Assembly: GCA_024508855.1 (NCBI GenBank)
Contig: JANINJ010000026.1
Location: 124,001-188,000, forward strand
Source: Xanthobacteraceae bacterium
GTDB lineage: Bacteria > Pseudomonadota > Alphaproteobacteria > Rhizobiales > Xanthobacteraceae
Reading direction: 5' to 3'
DNA length: 64,000 nucleotides
Part shown: one piece after another, positions 51,069 through 57,899 of the stretch
Layout: every line of letters begins with the position of its first letter
Position numbering within the stretch: position 1 is the first letter of the stretch
Made by a program: the position numbers and the translations under genes
Notes under the pieces: model-generated
What the model was told of the DNA's origin: nothing
Databases searched by the model: none
Seen by the model: the letters and a program-made list of their open reading frames with translations, nothing else

Positions 51069-51416
51069 TTATTTTTTCCGTGCCTTCCGGGCGGCATAGC
51101 GTGCGTCGCGCGCGGCCTTGCGCTCCGCCTCGAGCGCTACTTCCCGGGCGGCCTGTTCGGCCTTCTCACGCTCCAGTTGTTCGGCTGCCTGTTGAGCCAG
51201 TTCGGCTTCACGGGCCTTCTGTTCGGCCCTGGCGGCCTCGCGGACTCGCTTTGCTTCTGCCTGGACGGCGGCACGCGCCTCGCGCTCCGCGCGGCGCTGC
51301 TGCACGGCCGGATCGTCCGCGCCGGGCTGCGCGCGGAACTTTTCGAGAATGTTTTTCTTGGCTTCGCGTGCCGCCTGCTGACGGTCGGCAAAGCCCGGTT
51401 CCTTGAATCGGCTCAT
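51069..51416 (-). CDS. DUF6481 family coiled-coil protein
   Basis: A 115-residue, highly charged Ala/Arg/Glu/Lys/Gln-rich protein, predicted as one long helix or coiled coil from residue 14 onward. SRFKEPGFADRQQAAREAKK at the start is the DUF6481 signature I recall from rhizobia. The C-terminus ends in RYAARKARKK, suggesting nucleic-acid contact. The ATG overlaps the stop of an upstream 60-codon ORF by four bases. Function unknown. Confidence 0.8.
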   Translation of the reverse strand: MSRFKEPGFADRQQAAREAKKNILEKFRAQPGADDPAVQQRRAEREARAAVQAEAKRVREAARAEQKAREAELAQQAAEQLEREKAEQAAREVALEAERKAARDARYAARKARKK

Positions 51417-51595
51417 AAGTCGCTTTCGATAGATTGCAGATAGCGCGGCAGACAGGGCCCGCCAGGTCCACTGTCAATACGGCGCTTGTCGCACTCAGAT
51501 ATCCGCTTGTTCAGGTTCTGTCGCGCGGAATCTTGCGGTACGGGCAACTGCAAGCAAGGTATGGCGATCTTCGGGCAGAGCCGGCGAGAAGGCAA
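51413..51595 (-). CDS. candidate 60-residue ORF coupled to DUF6481
   Basis: A TTG-initiated frame whose stop overlaps the DUF6481 ATG (ATGA). The second half (RQNLNKRISECDKRRIDSGP, then PCLPRYLQSIESDL) looks helical and protein-like. The N-terminal 20 residues do not, so the true start may be internal. The TTG sits in the T-run of the terminator at 51597-51628, which argues against the long form. Unknown function. Confidence 0.35.
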   Translation of the reverse strand: MPSRRLCPKIAIPCLQLPVPQDSARQNLNKRISECDKRRIDSGPGGPCLPRYLQSIESDL

Positions 51596-51596
51596 T

Positions 51597-51628
51597 AAAA
51601 AGCCCCACCTCGCGCGCGCGAAGTGGGG
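51597..51628 (-). terminator. rho-independent terminator, leftward
   Basis: On the minus strand GTGGGG-type stem halves (51623-51628 and 51603-51608) around a CG-alternating loop are followed by CTTTTTATTG. It would end a leftward transcript from the structured region or read-through from the deacetylase gene. Confidence 0.65.
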
Positions 51629-51806
51629 TCAGTTGATGTCCACGGACGTACCGCTATGAAGTCAGCCCGTGGGCCGATGCTGCCACGGCTCGGACTTCAG
51701 AAAAACCTGCCCGGATAGGTGGAGGCGGGCGGTAAGGATCGTCGTTGGCCCTGCGAGAAGTGGCTGCGGCAGAAGCAGTTATCCCATTCCGTCTGGCGGA
51801 GTGGGA
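51597..51806. ncRNA. candidate structured non-coding RNA region
   Basis: A 210-base stretch without a credible ORF, packed with stems: GAAGTC/GACTTC (51658-51698, extended inward by AGCC-CGTGG against CCACGGCT), TGCCCG/CGGGCG (51708-51731), CCCATTCCG/CGGAGTGGG (51783-51805) and a CCCCAC/GTGGGG stem at 51603-51628. The last has a T-run on the minus strand, suggesting a minus transcript. Two stems have G-T wobble only on the plus strand, suggesting the opposite, so I leave the strand open. I cannot match it to 6S, tmRNA, RNase P or SRP RNA. Confidence 0.4.
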
Positions 51807-51909
51807 AGTTCGCCAACTGGTGAGTGACAAAAAATCCCGAGCGTCAAAGAACCAGGTTTAGTGGCCGTAGTGAGCTGCCGCGTGGGTGGTTGCCATCGTC
51901 GGCGATGCA

Positions 51910-52962
51910 TCAGTCGACTGTCTGCACCACCGCGGAGATTGCACGCGCATTGCTGGATTTGACCGGTTGCGCCAGCTTGGCGATCATCTCGTCATATTCC
52001 GGCAGCGTGGTCAGCATCTCCTTCGGCCGCAGGTGAACCACCTTGTAGCCATTGGCCTTGAGCTGGGCGAGCAGTTGCGGCACGGCGGCAGCTGACCACT
52101 TGTGCAGGTCGTGCATCAGAATGATGCCCTTCTGCTTCTTCTTGAGCTGCGTCATGATCGAGACGACAAGCTGGTCGGGATTCTTGACCTTGAAGTCCTG
52201 CGAGTCGATGTCGATCGAGAACGCGGCGATATTGCGCTGGGCGAGATAGGCCTTGAGCTCGGGCGTCTGGCGCAATTGCGGATAACGGAAGAAGGGGGCG
52301 ACCGGCGTGCCGGCCATCATCGTCACCGCGCTGATACCCTTCTCGATTTCGTCCTTGGCCTGCTGGAACGGCATGTGCGCGAGGTTCTTGTGCGACCAGG
52401 TGTGCGTGCCGACGGTATGGCCGGCCGCGATCACCTGCTTCAACACACTCGGGTGCCACATGGCGTGCTCGCCGATATTGAAGAAGGTTGCCTGCAGGCA
52501 TTCGGCCTTCAACGCCGCCAGCACCTGCGGCGTCGTCACCGGCCACGGGCCGTCATCGAAAGTGAGCACTACTTCGCCGGGCTGGAGGAAATCGTAGTCG
52601 CGGTATTGCGACATGCCGAAGCCGGGGCCGCCTGTAGTATCGATCTGTACCGTACGCGAAACGCCCATTGCGCTCGGGTTGTCGCAAGCCGGCTTGGTCA
52701 CGGTCGCTTGCTTTTCAGGAGCGGGCGGCGGCGGTGCGGTTTCCGGTGCTGCGACCTGCGGCTCCGGTTGGGGTGCCGCGGCGGCCTGTCGCTCGACGCC
52801 AGGCTTGGGCCAGCGGGTTTCGATCGAGCCGGTGGTCAGTTCCGATTTCGCGGCTGCCGTCGTCTCAACGGCAGTGGAACCGAGAAAATGATAGGCCGTA
52901 ACCGAAACGACGCTAAGGGTCGCGATGGCGGCGGCGGCGACGAGAGCCGGAAACTGACGCAT
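51910..52962 (-). CDS. polysaccharide deacetylase (NodB-domain) family protein
   Basis: A 350-residue exported or membrane-anchored carbohydrate esterase 4. One N-terminal helix (ALVAAAAIATLSVVSVTAYHFLG) is followed by a Pro/Ala-rich spacer. The NodB domain then shows VVLTFDDGPWPVTTPQVL (catalytic Asp and metal Asp), GHTVGTHTWSHKNLAHM (HxxxH metal site), FFRYPQ and the C-terminal GIILMHDLHKWSA His. All catalytic elements are present. Substrate may be peptidoglycan, chitin-like or capsular GlcNAc. ATG 52962 has GGAG eight bases upstream. Monocistronic by position. Confidence 0.93.
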   Translation of the reverse strand: MRQFPALVAAAAIATLSVVSVTAYHFLGSTAVETTAAAKSELTTGSIETRWPKPGVERQAAAAPQPEPQVAAPETAPPPPAPEKQATVTKPACDNPSAMGVSRTVQIDTTGGPGFGMSQYRDYDFLQPGEVVLTFDDGPWPVTTPQVLAALKAECLQATFFNIGEHAMWHPSVLKQVIAAGHTVGTHTWSHKNLAHMPFQQAKDEIEKGISAVTMMAGTPVAPFFRYPQLRQTPELKAYLAQRNIAAFSIDIDSQDFKVKNPDQLVVSIMTQLKKKQKGIILMHDLHKWSAAAVPQLLAQLKANGYKVVHLRPKEMLTTLPEYDEMIAKLAQPVKSSNARAISAVVQTVD

Positions 52963-53076
52963 GGGGACTCCGCTGAACAAAGAGGACGTCGTGCCGAGTC
53001 AAGACATCCTCGCCCGACAATCCGGCGAAATAGTTAATTGAGCGTATGTTCAGCGCGTCGTTGAAAAATTTTTGCC

Positions 53077-53340
53077 TTGAAAATCAGAAGGTCAGTACCG
53101 AGAACCTGCCCCTCCGGACGCCAATACCTATTGCCGCTTCAGTTCCTGGCCGCCGCACATCATGACCTCGACGCCGCCGGCCAGGTCGTCGCGCGTCATA
53201 TCGAGGCCACCTGTCACGCAGCGAAGGACCGTCATCCACCTGCAGAATTGATCCGGCGGAAGCAGGAGTTATCGCGGGAAGACGGTTGGCTGGAGCAGCC
53301 TATGCTGTGCGCCCCCGGATTGCTCGCCACAGGAATATGA
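53077..53340 (+). CDS. doubtful 87-residue ORF
   Basis: An open frame in the 337-base gap between the deacetylase and GlsB genes. Its middle part (LPLQFLAAAHHDLDAAGQVVARHIEAT and KDRHPPAELIRRKQELS) has helical, protein-like composition and GC-rich third positions. The N-terminus lacks a ribosome site, and the 3' end overlaps the convergent GlsB gene by 41 bases. No family recognised; it could be a decayed gene. The rest of the gap shows nothing I can support. Confidence 0.25.
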   Translation: MKIRRSVPRTCPSGRQYLLPLQFLAAAHHDLDAAGQVVARHIEATCHAAKDRHPPAELIRRKQELSREDGWLEQPMLCAPGLLATGI

Positions 53341-53560
53341 TGATGCAAGCGCCGACAAAGCCGGCGATGAGGTAGCCGAGCCAGCCACCGATCGCGATAC
53401 CAAATAGTCCGAGGAGCCAATTTGCGAGGGCTGCACCGACGATACCCAGGATGATATTCGCCAATATCCCGGTTCCGGACTTCATGAACATTTCGGCGAA
53501 CCAGCCTGCAAGTCCGCCAATGATGATGGCAGCGATCCAGCCAATTTCTGCGTCGTTCAT
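53300..53560 (-). CDS. GlsB/YeaQ/YmgE family stress-response membrane protein
   Basis: An 86-residue protein with three hydrophobic, Gly-rich helices: IGWIAAIIIGGLAGWFAEMFMK, GILANIILGIVGAALANWLLGLFG and WLGYLIAGFVGACIIIFLWRAI. This is the transglycosylase-associated/YeaQ signature. Expression in this family is often stress-induced; the molecular role is unknown. Single gene. Confidence 0.9.
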   Translation of the reverse strand: MNDAEIGWIAAIIIGGLAGWFAEMFMKSGTGILANIILGIVGAALANWLLGLFGIAIGGWLGYLIAGFVGACIIIFLWRAIRGRTA

Positions 53561-53731
53561 ATTTGATCTCCCGACAGAGTGTGCATCAGAACCTTAGCAA
53601 GAGAATCATCTCACATAAACACAAGACCGTATTCGTCGCGGTCCCGAATGCCTGCCGAGGAACAGCGGCTCGGCACCAGCCGAATCAGCACGCGGCGTTC
53701 ATCCGTCGTTTCGCCGGCGCGTATCGTCAGG

Positions 53732-54622
53732 CTAGCTGATGAACACGACGCGGGTATCCAGAGAAACCCGTTTGTAGAGATCCTCAACGTCGGCATTCAC
53801 GAGCCGGATGCAACCGGAAGCGACGAGGTGGCCGATGGTTTGCGGCGAGTTTGTCCCGTGGATGAACAGCGATGGCTTGTCCAGCAACAGCGCTCGCGCA
53901 CCCAGTGGGCTGCCGGGTTGAGCGGTTGCCGACAGCAGCACATCGGTGCTTTTGCTATTCGAGTCCGACGGCCGCCACTCGGGCCATTCGAGTTTTTTGA
54001 TGACGTGAAAGAAGCTGCCGCCCTTGAGGCATTCCTGCGCAACTCCGATGCCGTAGCGGCGCGCGGAATTGTTGGAATCGATCAGATAAAGGAAGCGGTT
54101 TTCCCGATCGATCACGATCGACCCCGGAACGATGGTCGTGCGATAGAACACCACCTGCCGCTGCAGCGCGAACGGAAGGCCTTCGCCGGTCGAGCCGCCA
54201 TCGACGCCGGCCTTCAGGTCCGCCACAACGGTATCGCGGCGTTGCGCCGCTTTTGATGAGGACGCGGTGATGCCAGCCTTTGCGCCGGAATTCCTGGTTG
54301 CGACGTATTTGTAGAGCAGCGTCGAGGCGGCAACGACGGCGACGACCGCGCATAGGCTGACGATCAATGGCTTCCAGTTTCTGCCTGTCGACAGCAATTC
54401 GTTGATCTCAGCGTCGTTTCCGACGCTCGTTTCCTGGGAAGCGATATCGTCTTCGATGCGCTGGATAGCCTCTCTCAGCGCAGCCTTGTGGGAGGCCGCG
54501 GCCTCGGGCGAGAGCTGCGAGCGCGCGATCAAACCAATGGCATCCTTGTAAATCCTGTCGCGTGATGCCGCATCCTTGCCGCCAACCGCGTTCGTGAGCA
54601 GCGAATAGTAATCTACGGCCAT
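53732..54622 (-). CDS. membrane-anchored L,D-transpeptidase (YkuD domain) with cytosolic N-terminal region
   Basis: A 296-residue protein: a soluble helical N-terminus (residues 1-80, DYYSLLTNAVGGKDAASRDR then AALREAIQRIEDDI), one TM helix at about 84-105, and a C-terminal YkuD domain. The catalytic motif HGTNSPQTIGHLVASGCIRL is intact, with His and Cys. The domain would form 3-3 crosslinks or attach proteins to peptidoglycan in the periplasm. The cytosolic N-terminal region is unusual for this family, which normally has a plain signal peptide. GGGGAG precedes the ATG; the gene lies 17 bases after the upstream binding-protein gene, probably one operon. Confidence 0.88.
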   Translation of the reverse strand: MAVDYYSLLTNAVGGKDAASRDRIYKDAIGLIARSQLSPEAAASHKAALREAIQRIEDDIASQETSVGNDAEINELLSTGRNWKPLIVSLCAVVAVVAASTLLYKYVATRNSGAKAGITASSSKAAQRRDTVVADLKAGVDGGSTGEGLPFALQRQVVFYRTTIVPGSIVIDRENRFLYLIDSNNSARRYGIGVAQECLKGGSFFHVIKKLEWPEWRPSDSNSKSTDVLLSATAQPGSPLGARALLLDKPSLFIHGTNSPQTIGHLVASGCIRLVNADVEDLYKRVSLDTRVVFIS

Positions 54623-54639
54623 GCTGTGCTCCCCGAAAA

Positions 54640-55674
54640 TTACCTGACGGGAGGTGCGTACTGGATGCCGCCTCGCGTCCAGAGCGCGTTCAATCCACGC
54701 GGAATGCTAAGTTGGGACTGCGTTCCGACGTTTCTCTCATATATCTCGCCGTAGTTGCCCACTGCTCGGATGGCATTCGCTGCCCAGTCCTTTGAGAGCC
54801 CCAATTGCGCGCCAAATTCGCCTTCCGTACCGACCAGACGCCGGATATCGGGGTGAGACGATTGCATCGCAGAGTCGATCGTTGACGACTTGACGCCCAG
54901 TTCTTCAGCGTTGATCAACGAATAGAGCGTCCACTTGACCAGGTTGAACCACTGATCATCGCCTTGTCGCACCACGGGTCCGAGCGGTTCTTTTGAAATG
55001 ACCTCCGGAAGGATCATGTGGCTGTCGGGTGCGGTGAGCTTGAGGCGCTCGGCGTAGAGCTGCGAAACGTCGCTCGTGAGCACGTCGCATTTGCGATCGT
55101 CGTACGCCTTCCGGCTTTCTTCGGCCGTGGCGAACGTCGCGACTTTCAGCGTCATATCGTTGGCGCGGAAATAGTCCGACAGGTTCAATTCGCTTGTCGT
55201 ACCGGTTTGGGCGCATACGGTTTTGCCGCTCAATTGCAGGGCGGTGTCGATGCCGGCATCCCGGCGCAGCAGGAAGCCCTGGCCGTCGTAATACGCCACG
55301 CCGGCGAACAGGAGGCCCAGCGAGCTTTCTCGTGACATCGCCCAGGTGGAATTGCGCGACAGCATGTCGATCTTGTTCGACTGCAGCGCCGTGAAGCGGG
55401 TCGCCGCATCAAGCGGTACGAACGTCACTTTTGCCGGATCGCCAAAGATCGCCGCCGCCACCGCCCGACAGATATCGACGTCAAAACCTGTCCATGCATT
55501 CTTGTCGTCCATGCTGGAGAACCCGAGCAATCCCTGACTGACGCCGCAATTCAGCGCGCCACGCTCCTTGACTGCATTCAAGGTCTGGGCATGTGCTGGA
55601 TCGCCGCTTGCGAAAACGAAAGTCAGGAACACGATGATTGGGAAGACGATGGATCGCTTTTTAGAACCGGGCAT
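54640..55674 (-). CDS. general L-amino acid ABC transporter substrate-binding protein (AapJ-like), solitary
   Basis: A 344-residue exported binding protein. A signal (IVFPIIVFLTFVFASGDPAHAQ) precedes TLNAVKERGALNCGVSQGLLGFSS. DVDICRAVAAAIFGDPAKVTFVPLDAATRFTALQSNKIDMLSRNSTWAMSRESSLG is the AapJ/BztA signature, and CAQTGTTSELNLSDYF fits the hinge. The membrane components AapQ, AapM and AapP are absent here. It is followed 17 bases later by the L,D-transpeptidase gene, an odd partner; scavenging of amino acids released from the wall is conceivable but speculative. Confidence 0.88.
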   Translation of the reverse strand: MPGSKKRSIVFPIIVFLTFVFASGDPAHAQTLNAVKERGALNCGVSQGLLGFSSMDDKNAWTGFDVDICRAVAAAIFGDPAKVTFVPLDAATRFTALQSNKIDMLSRNSTWAMSRESSLGLLFAGVAYYDGQGFLLRRDAGIDTALQLSGKTVCAQTGTTSELNLSDYFRANDMTLKVATFATAEESRKAYDDRKCDVLTSDVSQLYAERLKLTAPDSHMILPEVISKEPLGPVVRQGDDQWFNLVKWTLYSLINAEELGVKSSTIDSAMQSSHPDIRRLVGTEGEFGAQLGLSKDWAANAIRAVGNYGEIYERNVGTQSQLSIPRGLNALWTRGGIQYAPPVR

Positions 55675-55936
55675 TTGGCTCTCGTAATCGGGTGGAGATG
55701 CGTTCGTCACAGTGATCCGCGCAAGCTAACATAACCGGAAGAGCTACCAATACCCTTCCACGAACAGGTGCTCGTCCGGTTTCGCTTGGGCCAAAAACAG
55801 TATCGGTCCGGGCGCAACATCTTGCTGCCGTCTTTCAGTGGAGAGGTTGCGAGGGTCGATAGAGCCGTGGGGTCGCCTATCGTCCACCGCTTGCCGCACA
55901 GGGGTGCGGAGAGACCACTTTTTTGCAGAAGCCGAG

Positions 55937-55981
55937 TGGCGATCCCAGCAGGATTCGAACCTGCAACCCACGGAGTAGAAA
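55937..55981 (-). repeat. att site: duplicated 3' end of tRNA-Arg (distal copy)
   Basis: These 45 bases are identical to 57523-57567 and, on the minus strand, span from the seven-base anticodon loop to the encoded CCA. No 5' half of a tRNA adjoins it, so it is not a functional gene. The next bases (a few near TACTC) resemble the tRNA only partly. Confidence 0.85.
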
Positions 55982-56084
55982 ACTGCTACTCGCCGAGGCA
56001 GAACATGCGACAGAACAAATGCTTATGCCGATCCATGGCGCGTCTTCGGGGGGGCTTCGGGATTTCCAGATACGGCGGTTGGAT

Positions 56085-56729
56085 CTAGAACGGGGTGAAC
56101 GCAGGCAAGCTGATGTCATGGTTCTTTGCTGCTGCCTGCAATTTCGCATTTACGATGTTGAAGTCACCTCTCGTTTTCATCCTCGCAACGTCCGAGGCCA
56201 AAGTAAGTCGGGCTCCATCATCCATGAAGGGTGCAACAATTGTTTGTGCCTGCGCCAGATAGTGGACGCCGTTTGAGATAAATGCAGTCCGCACAAGATC
56301 GAGCATGAACGTGACGCCGATCACACCACCGATGAATATCATCATCATCATCAAATATTTTAATCGGCGAACAGATCGGACCCATGATGGCTGGGGTTTT
56401 GGTGGGCGAGGGATATATCGTTCAACCGACGTTCTTATGTCGCGCATCACGAACTTGGAGACGTAAATTGCGATAATCAAAAAAGTGGGTGCAACTAAAC
56501 TCGTTGCAAGGCTGAACATACTTAAGCTCGTTTGATCGCCGCGAGCTATCCGTAGATATAGGTCATCTCGCAACGACGTCATTCCGAGGGTGGCAACATT
56601 CAACCCGAAATCGGTCAGTAGAATGATTGCTGGTTTGAGAAGCAATTCCCAAATAGCATTCCCCAAAACGCCCAAGCCGATCGCGCCCAATATCGTGATG
56701 AGCGCCCGTCGTGAACGAAGCCTCTGCAT
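56085..56729 (-). CDS. three-TM membrane protein, island cargo
   Basis: A 214-residue unrecognised protein carried between the att repeats. Hydrophobic segments lie at about residues 9-38, 72-92 and 124-147. A basic loop (SVERYIPRPPKPQPSWVRSVRR) sits between the second and third, and a soluble C-terminus of about 60 residues follows. Base composition and codon use are visibly more AT-rich than the flanking genes, which supports acquisition. No toxin, defence or transport motif is recognised. Confidence 0.65.
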   Translation of the reverse strand: MQRLRSRRALITILGAIGLGVLGNAIWELLLKPAIILLTDFGLNVATLGMTSLRDDLYLRIARGDQTSLSMFSLATSLVAPTFLIIAIYVSKFVMRDIRTSVERYIPRPPKPQPSWVRSVRRLKYLMMMMIFIGGVIGVTFMLDLVRTAFISNGVHYLAQAQTIVAPFMDDGARLTLASDVARMKTRGDFNIVNAKLQAAAKNHDISLPAFTPF

Positions 56730-56841
56730 TGATTCCCCCGCCGTTTCTTATGACCCTCCTTAATATAATCCTCGGAAAGCCTCAATTGGCGAGGGCGCTC
56801 GACAGCGCGGGCCACACGTGCGTTTCTGGCGCCTGGGCGGG

Positions 56842-57429
56842 TTAGTCGTCGTTCCCGGCGCCGCGCTTGGCGGCGGGCTTCGGCGCCGGCGTTGCCGCGG
56901 CCGTGGTTTCCATCGCGGCACGGACGTCCTTGAGCAGGACGTGGGTGTAGAATTTCGCGGTGATGGCGATGTCCTTATGGCCGAGCAGCATCTGGGTGCT
57001 GCGTAGGTTTCCCGTGGCGCGTAGCACGCGGGATCCTGTGGTGTGGCGCATGTCGTGGATCCGGGCGTCGACACCGGCCTTCTTTTTCCAGCTCCGCTTG
57101 TTCGATCCCATGCCGTAGTAGGTGATCGGGTAACGCTGGCCCTTGATGAACAGGAACGGCTCGCCGGTTTTAGGGTCCTTCGTCTTGGGGCATTTGCGGG
57201 TGCGCTGGGCCACGAAGGTGAAAACGAACTCGGGGTGATGGCCTCGCCGCGACCACAGGATGGCGTAAGCTTCCTTGCTCAGCGGCACCTCGCGAAACAC
57301 GCTGCCCTTGGTGATGACGCGCACCACGGCCTCGTCAAAATCTACCTGCGACCAGGTCAGGATCAGGTTGCGACGGCGCAGCCCGGTGATGATGGCAAAG
57401 CGGTGTTGCGCGATATCGGTTTTGACGGT
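56842..57429 (-). pseudogene. tyrosine-type site-specific integrase, 5'-truncated
   Basis: An open frame of about 195 codons, blocked upstream by TAA at 57430-57432 and lacking a proper start for the missing N-terminal and core-binding domains. It retains the catalytic domain: the first Arg region in FAIITGLRRRNLILTWSQVDF, the HxxR motif in IHDMRHTTGSRVL, LLGHKDIAITAKFYTHVL with the Tyr nucleophile, and a Pro/Ala/Lys tail. Adjacent tRNA-Arg and the duplicated tRNA end show its former target. Without the arm-binding and core-binding parts it should be inactive. An internal start at 57327 is possible but would lose the first Arg. Confidence 0.82.
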
Positions 57430-57485
57430 TTAGGCCCCTTCTGTTCTTCGTTAAGGCCGCGGCAACGCCAGCTTTCACTTTTTAA

Positions 57486-57512
57486 AAGAACCCCATAAAG
57501 TCGGGGCTTTTC
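57486..57512. terminator. terminator downstream of tRNA-Arg
   Basis: CCCC at 57491-57494 and GGGG at 57503-57506 flank ATAAAGTC. The minus strand continues TTCTTTTAAA and the plus strand CTTTTCTTT, so it works in both directions. It lies about 11 bases past the tRNA-Arg CCA end. Confidence 0.6.
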
Positions 57513-57522
57513 TTTGCTGCGT

Positions 57523-57567
57523 TGGCGATCCCAGCAGGATTCGAACCTGCAACCCACGGAGTAGAAA
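57523..57567 (-). repeat. att site: 3' end of tRNA-Arg (integrase-proximal copy)
   Basis: This second copy of the 45-bp direct repeat lies inside the functional tRNA-Arg gene, from anticodon loop to CCA. Its left edge adjoins the integrase pseudogene side of the element. Confidence 0.85.
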
Positions 57568-57599
57568 TCCGTTACTCTATCCAGTTGAGCTATGGGACC
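57523..57599 (-). tRNA. tRNA-Arg (TCT)
   Basis: A 77-base tRNA with encoded CCA at 57523-57525. The acceptor GGTCCCA pairs with TGGGATC (one G-T), the anticodon stem ACGGA/TCCGT encloses TTTCTAC with anticodon TCT, and the T arm CAGGTTCGAATCCTG is perfect. Its 3' 45 bases form the att repeat, and the gene remains intact beside the element. Confidence 0.96.
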
Positions 57600-57899
57600 G
57601 TCGAATCTCTTTTATCACTATCGTTCGGAATTCAAAAAAGCCGACCTTTGGGCAAGCAGCAGGACCTTCGCACGGCCGCTCGCCCATCCGAACCATTTAG
57701 CTGTTCATGACGACAAAGCGAAGAGGTGCGGCCGCATCTTGTTTTCAATAATGTCGCACCGGCACAGGCGCGTCAGGTTTGAGGCCTATCCATGAGTGAT
57801 CGGACGACCTCCGGGGCAGGCGGCGCAGGCGCCATCAGCCTGTCACGATTTGCCGCATCTTTTAAGACCGGCGGGCGAGACCCGCGAAGGGAGTCCAGC
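57600..57899. other. intergenic region, no gene seen
   Basis: 300 bases between tRNA-Arg and the alpha-2-macroglobulin start. The macroglobulin frame is open from 57792, but those 36 codons have no signal character. I see no further ORF. It should contain the tRNA-Arg and macroglobulin promoters; no clear pair was identified. Confidence 0.45.

Larger units (their letters stand above)
55937..57567. mobile_element. remnant integrative element in tRNA-Arg(TCT)
   Basis: A 45-bp perfect direct repeat of the tRNA-Arg 3' end bounds this segment, giving a 1586-base unit (repeat to repeat). Inside are a membrane-protein gene and a 5'-truncated tyrosine integrase reading away from the tRNA. The integrase is next to the intact tRNA, as in typical tRNA-targeting islands. 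Loss of the integrase N-terminus and the small size mean it is probably immobile. Confidence 0.75.

Noticed and set aside
55744-55971. 75-codon minus-strand ORF beginning MGCRFESCWDR
   Set aside because: Its start is only the translation of the duplicated tRNA-Arg end; the same peptide start occurs at 57557 for the same reason.
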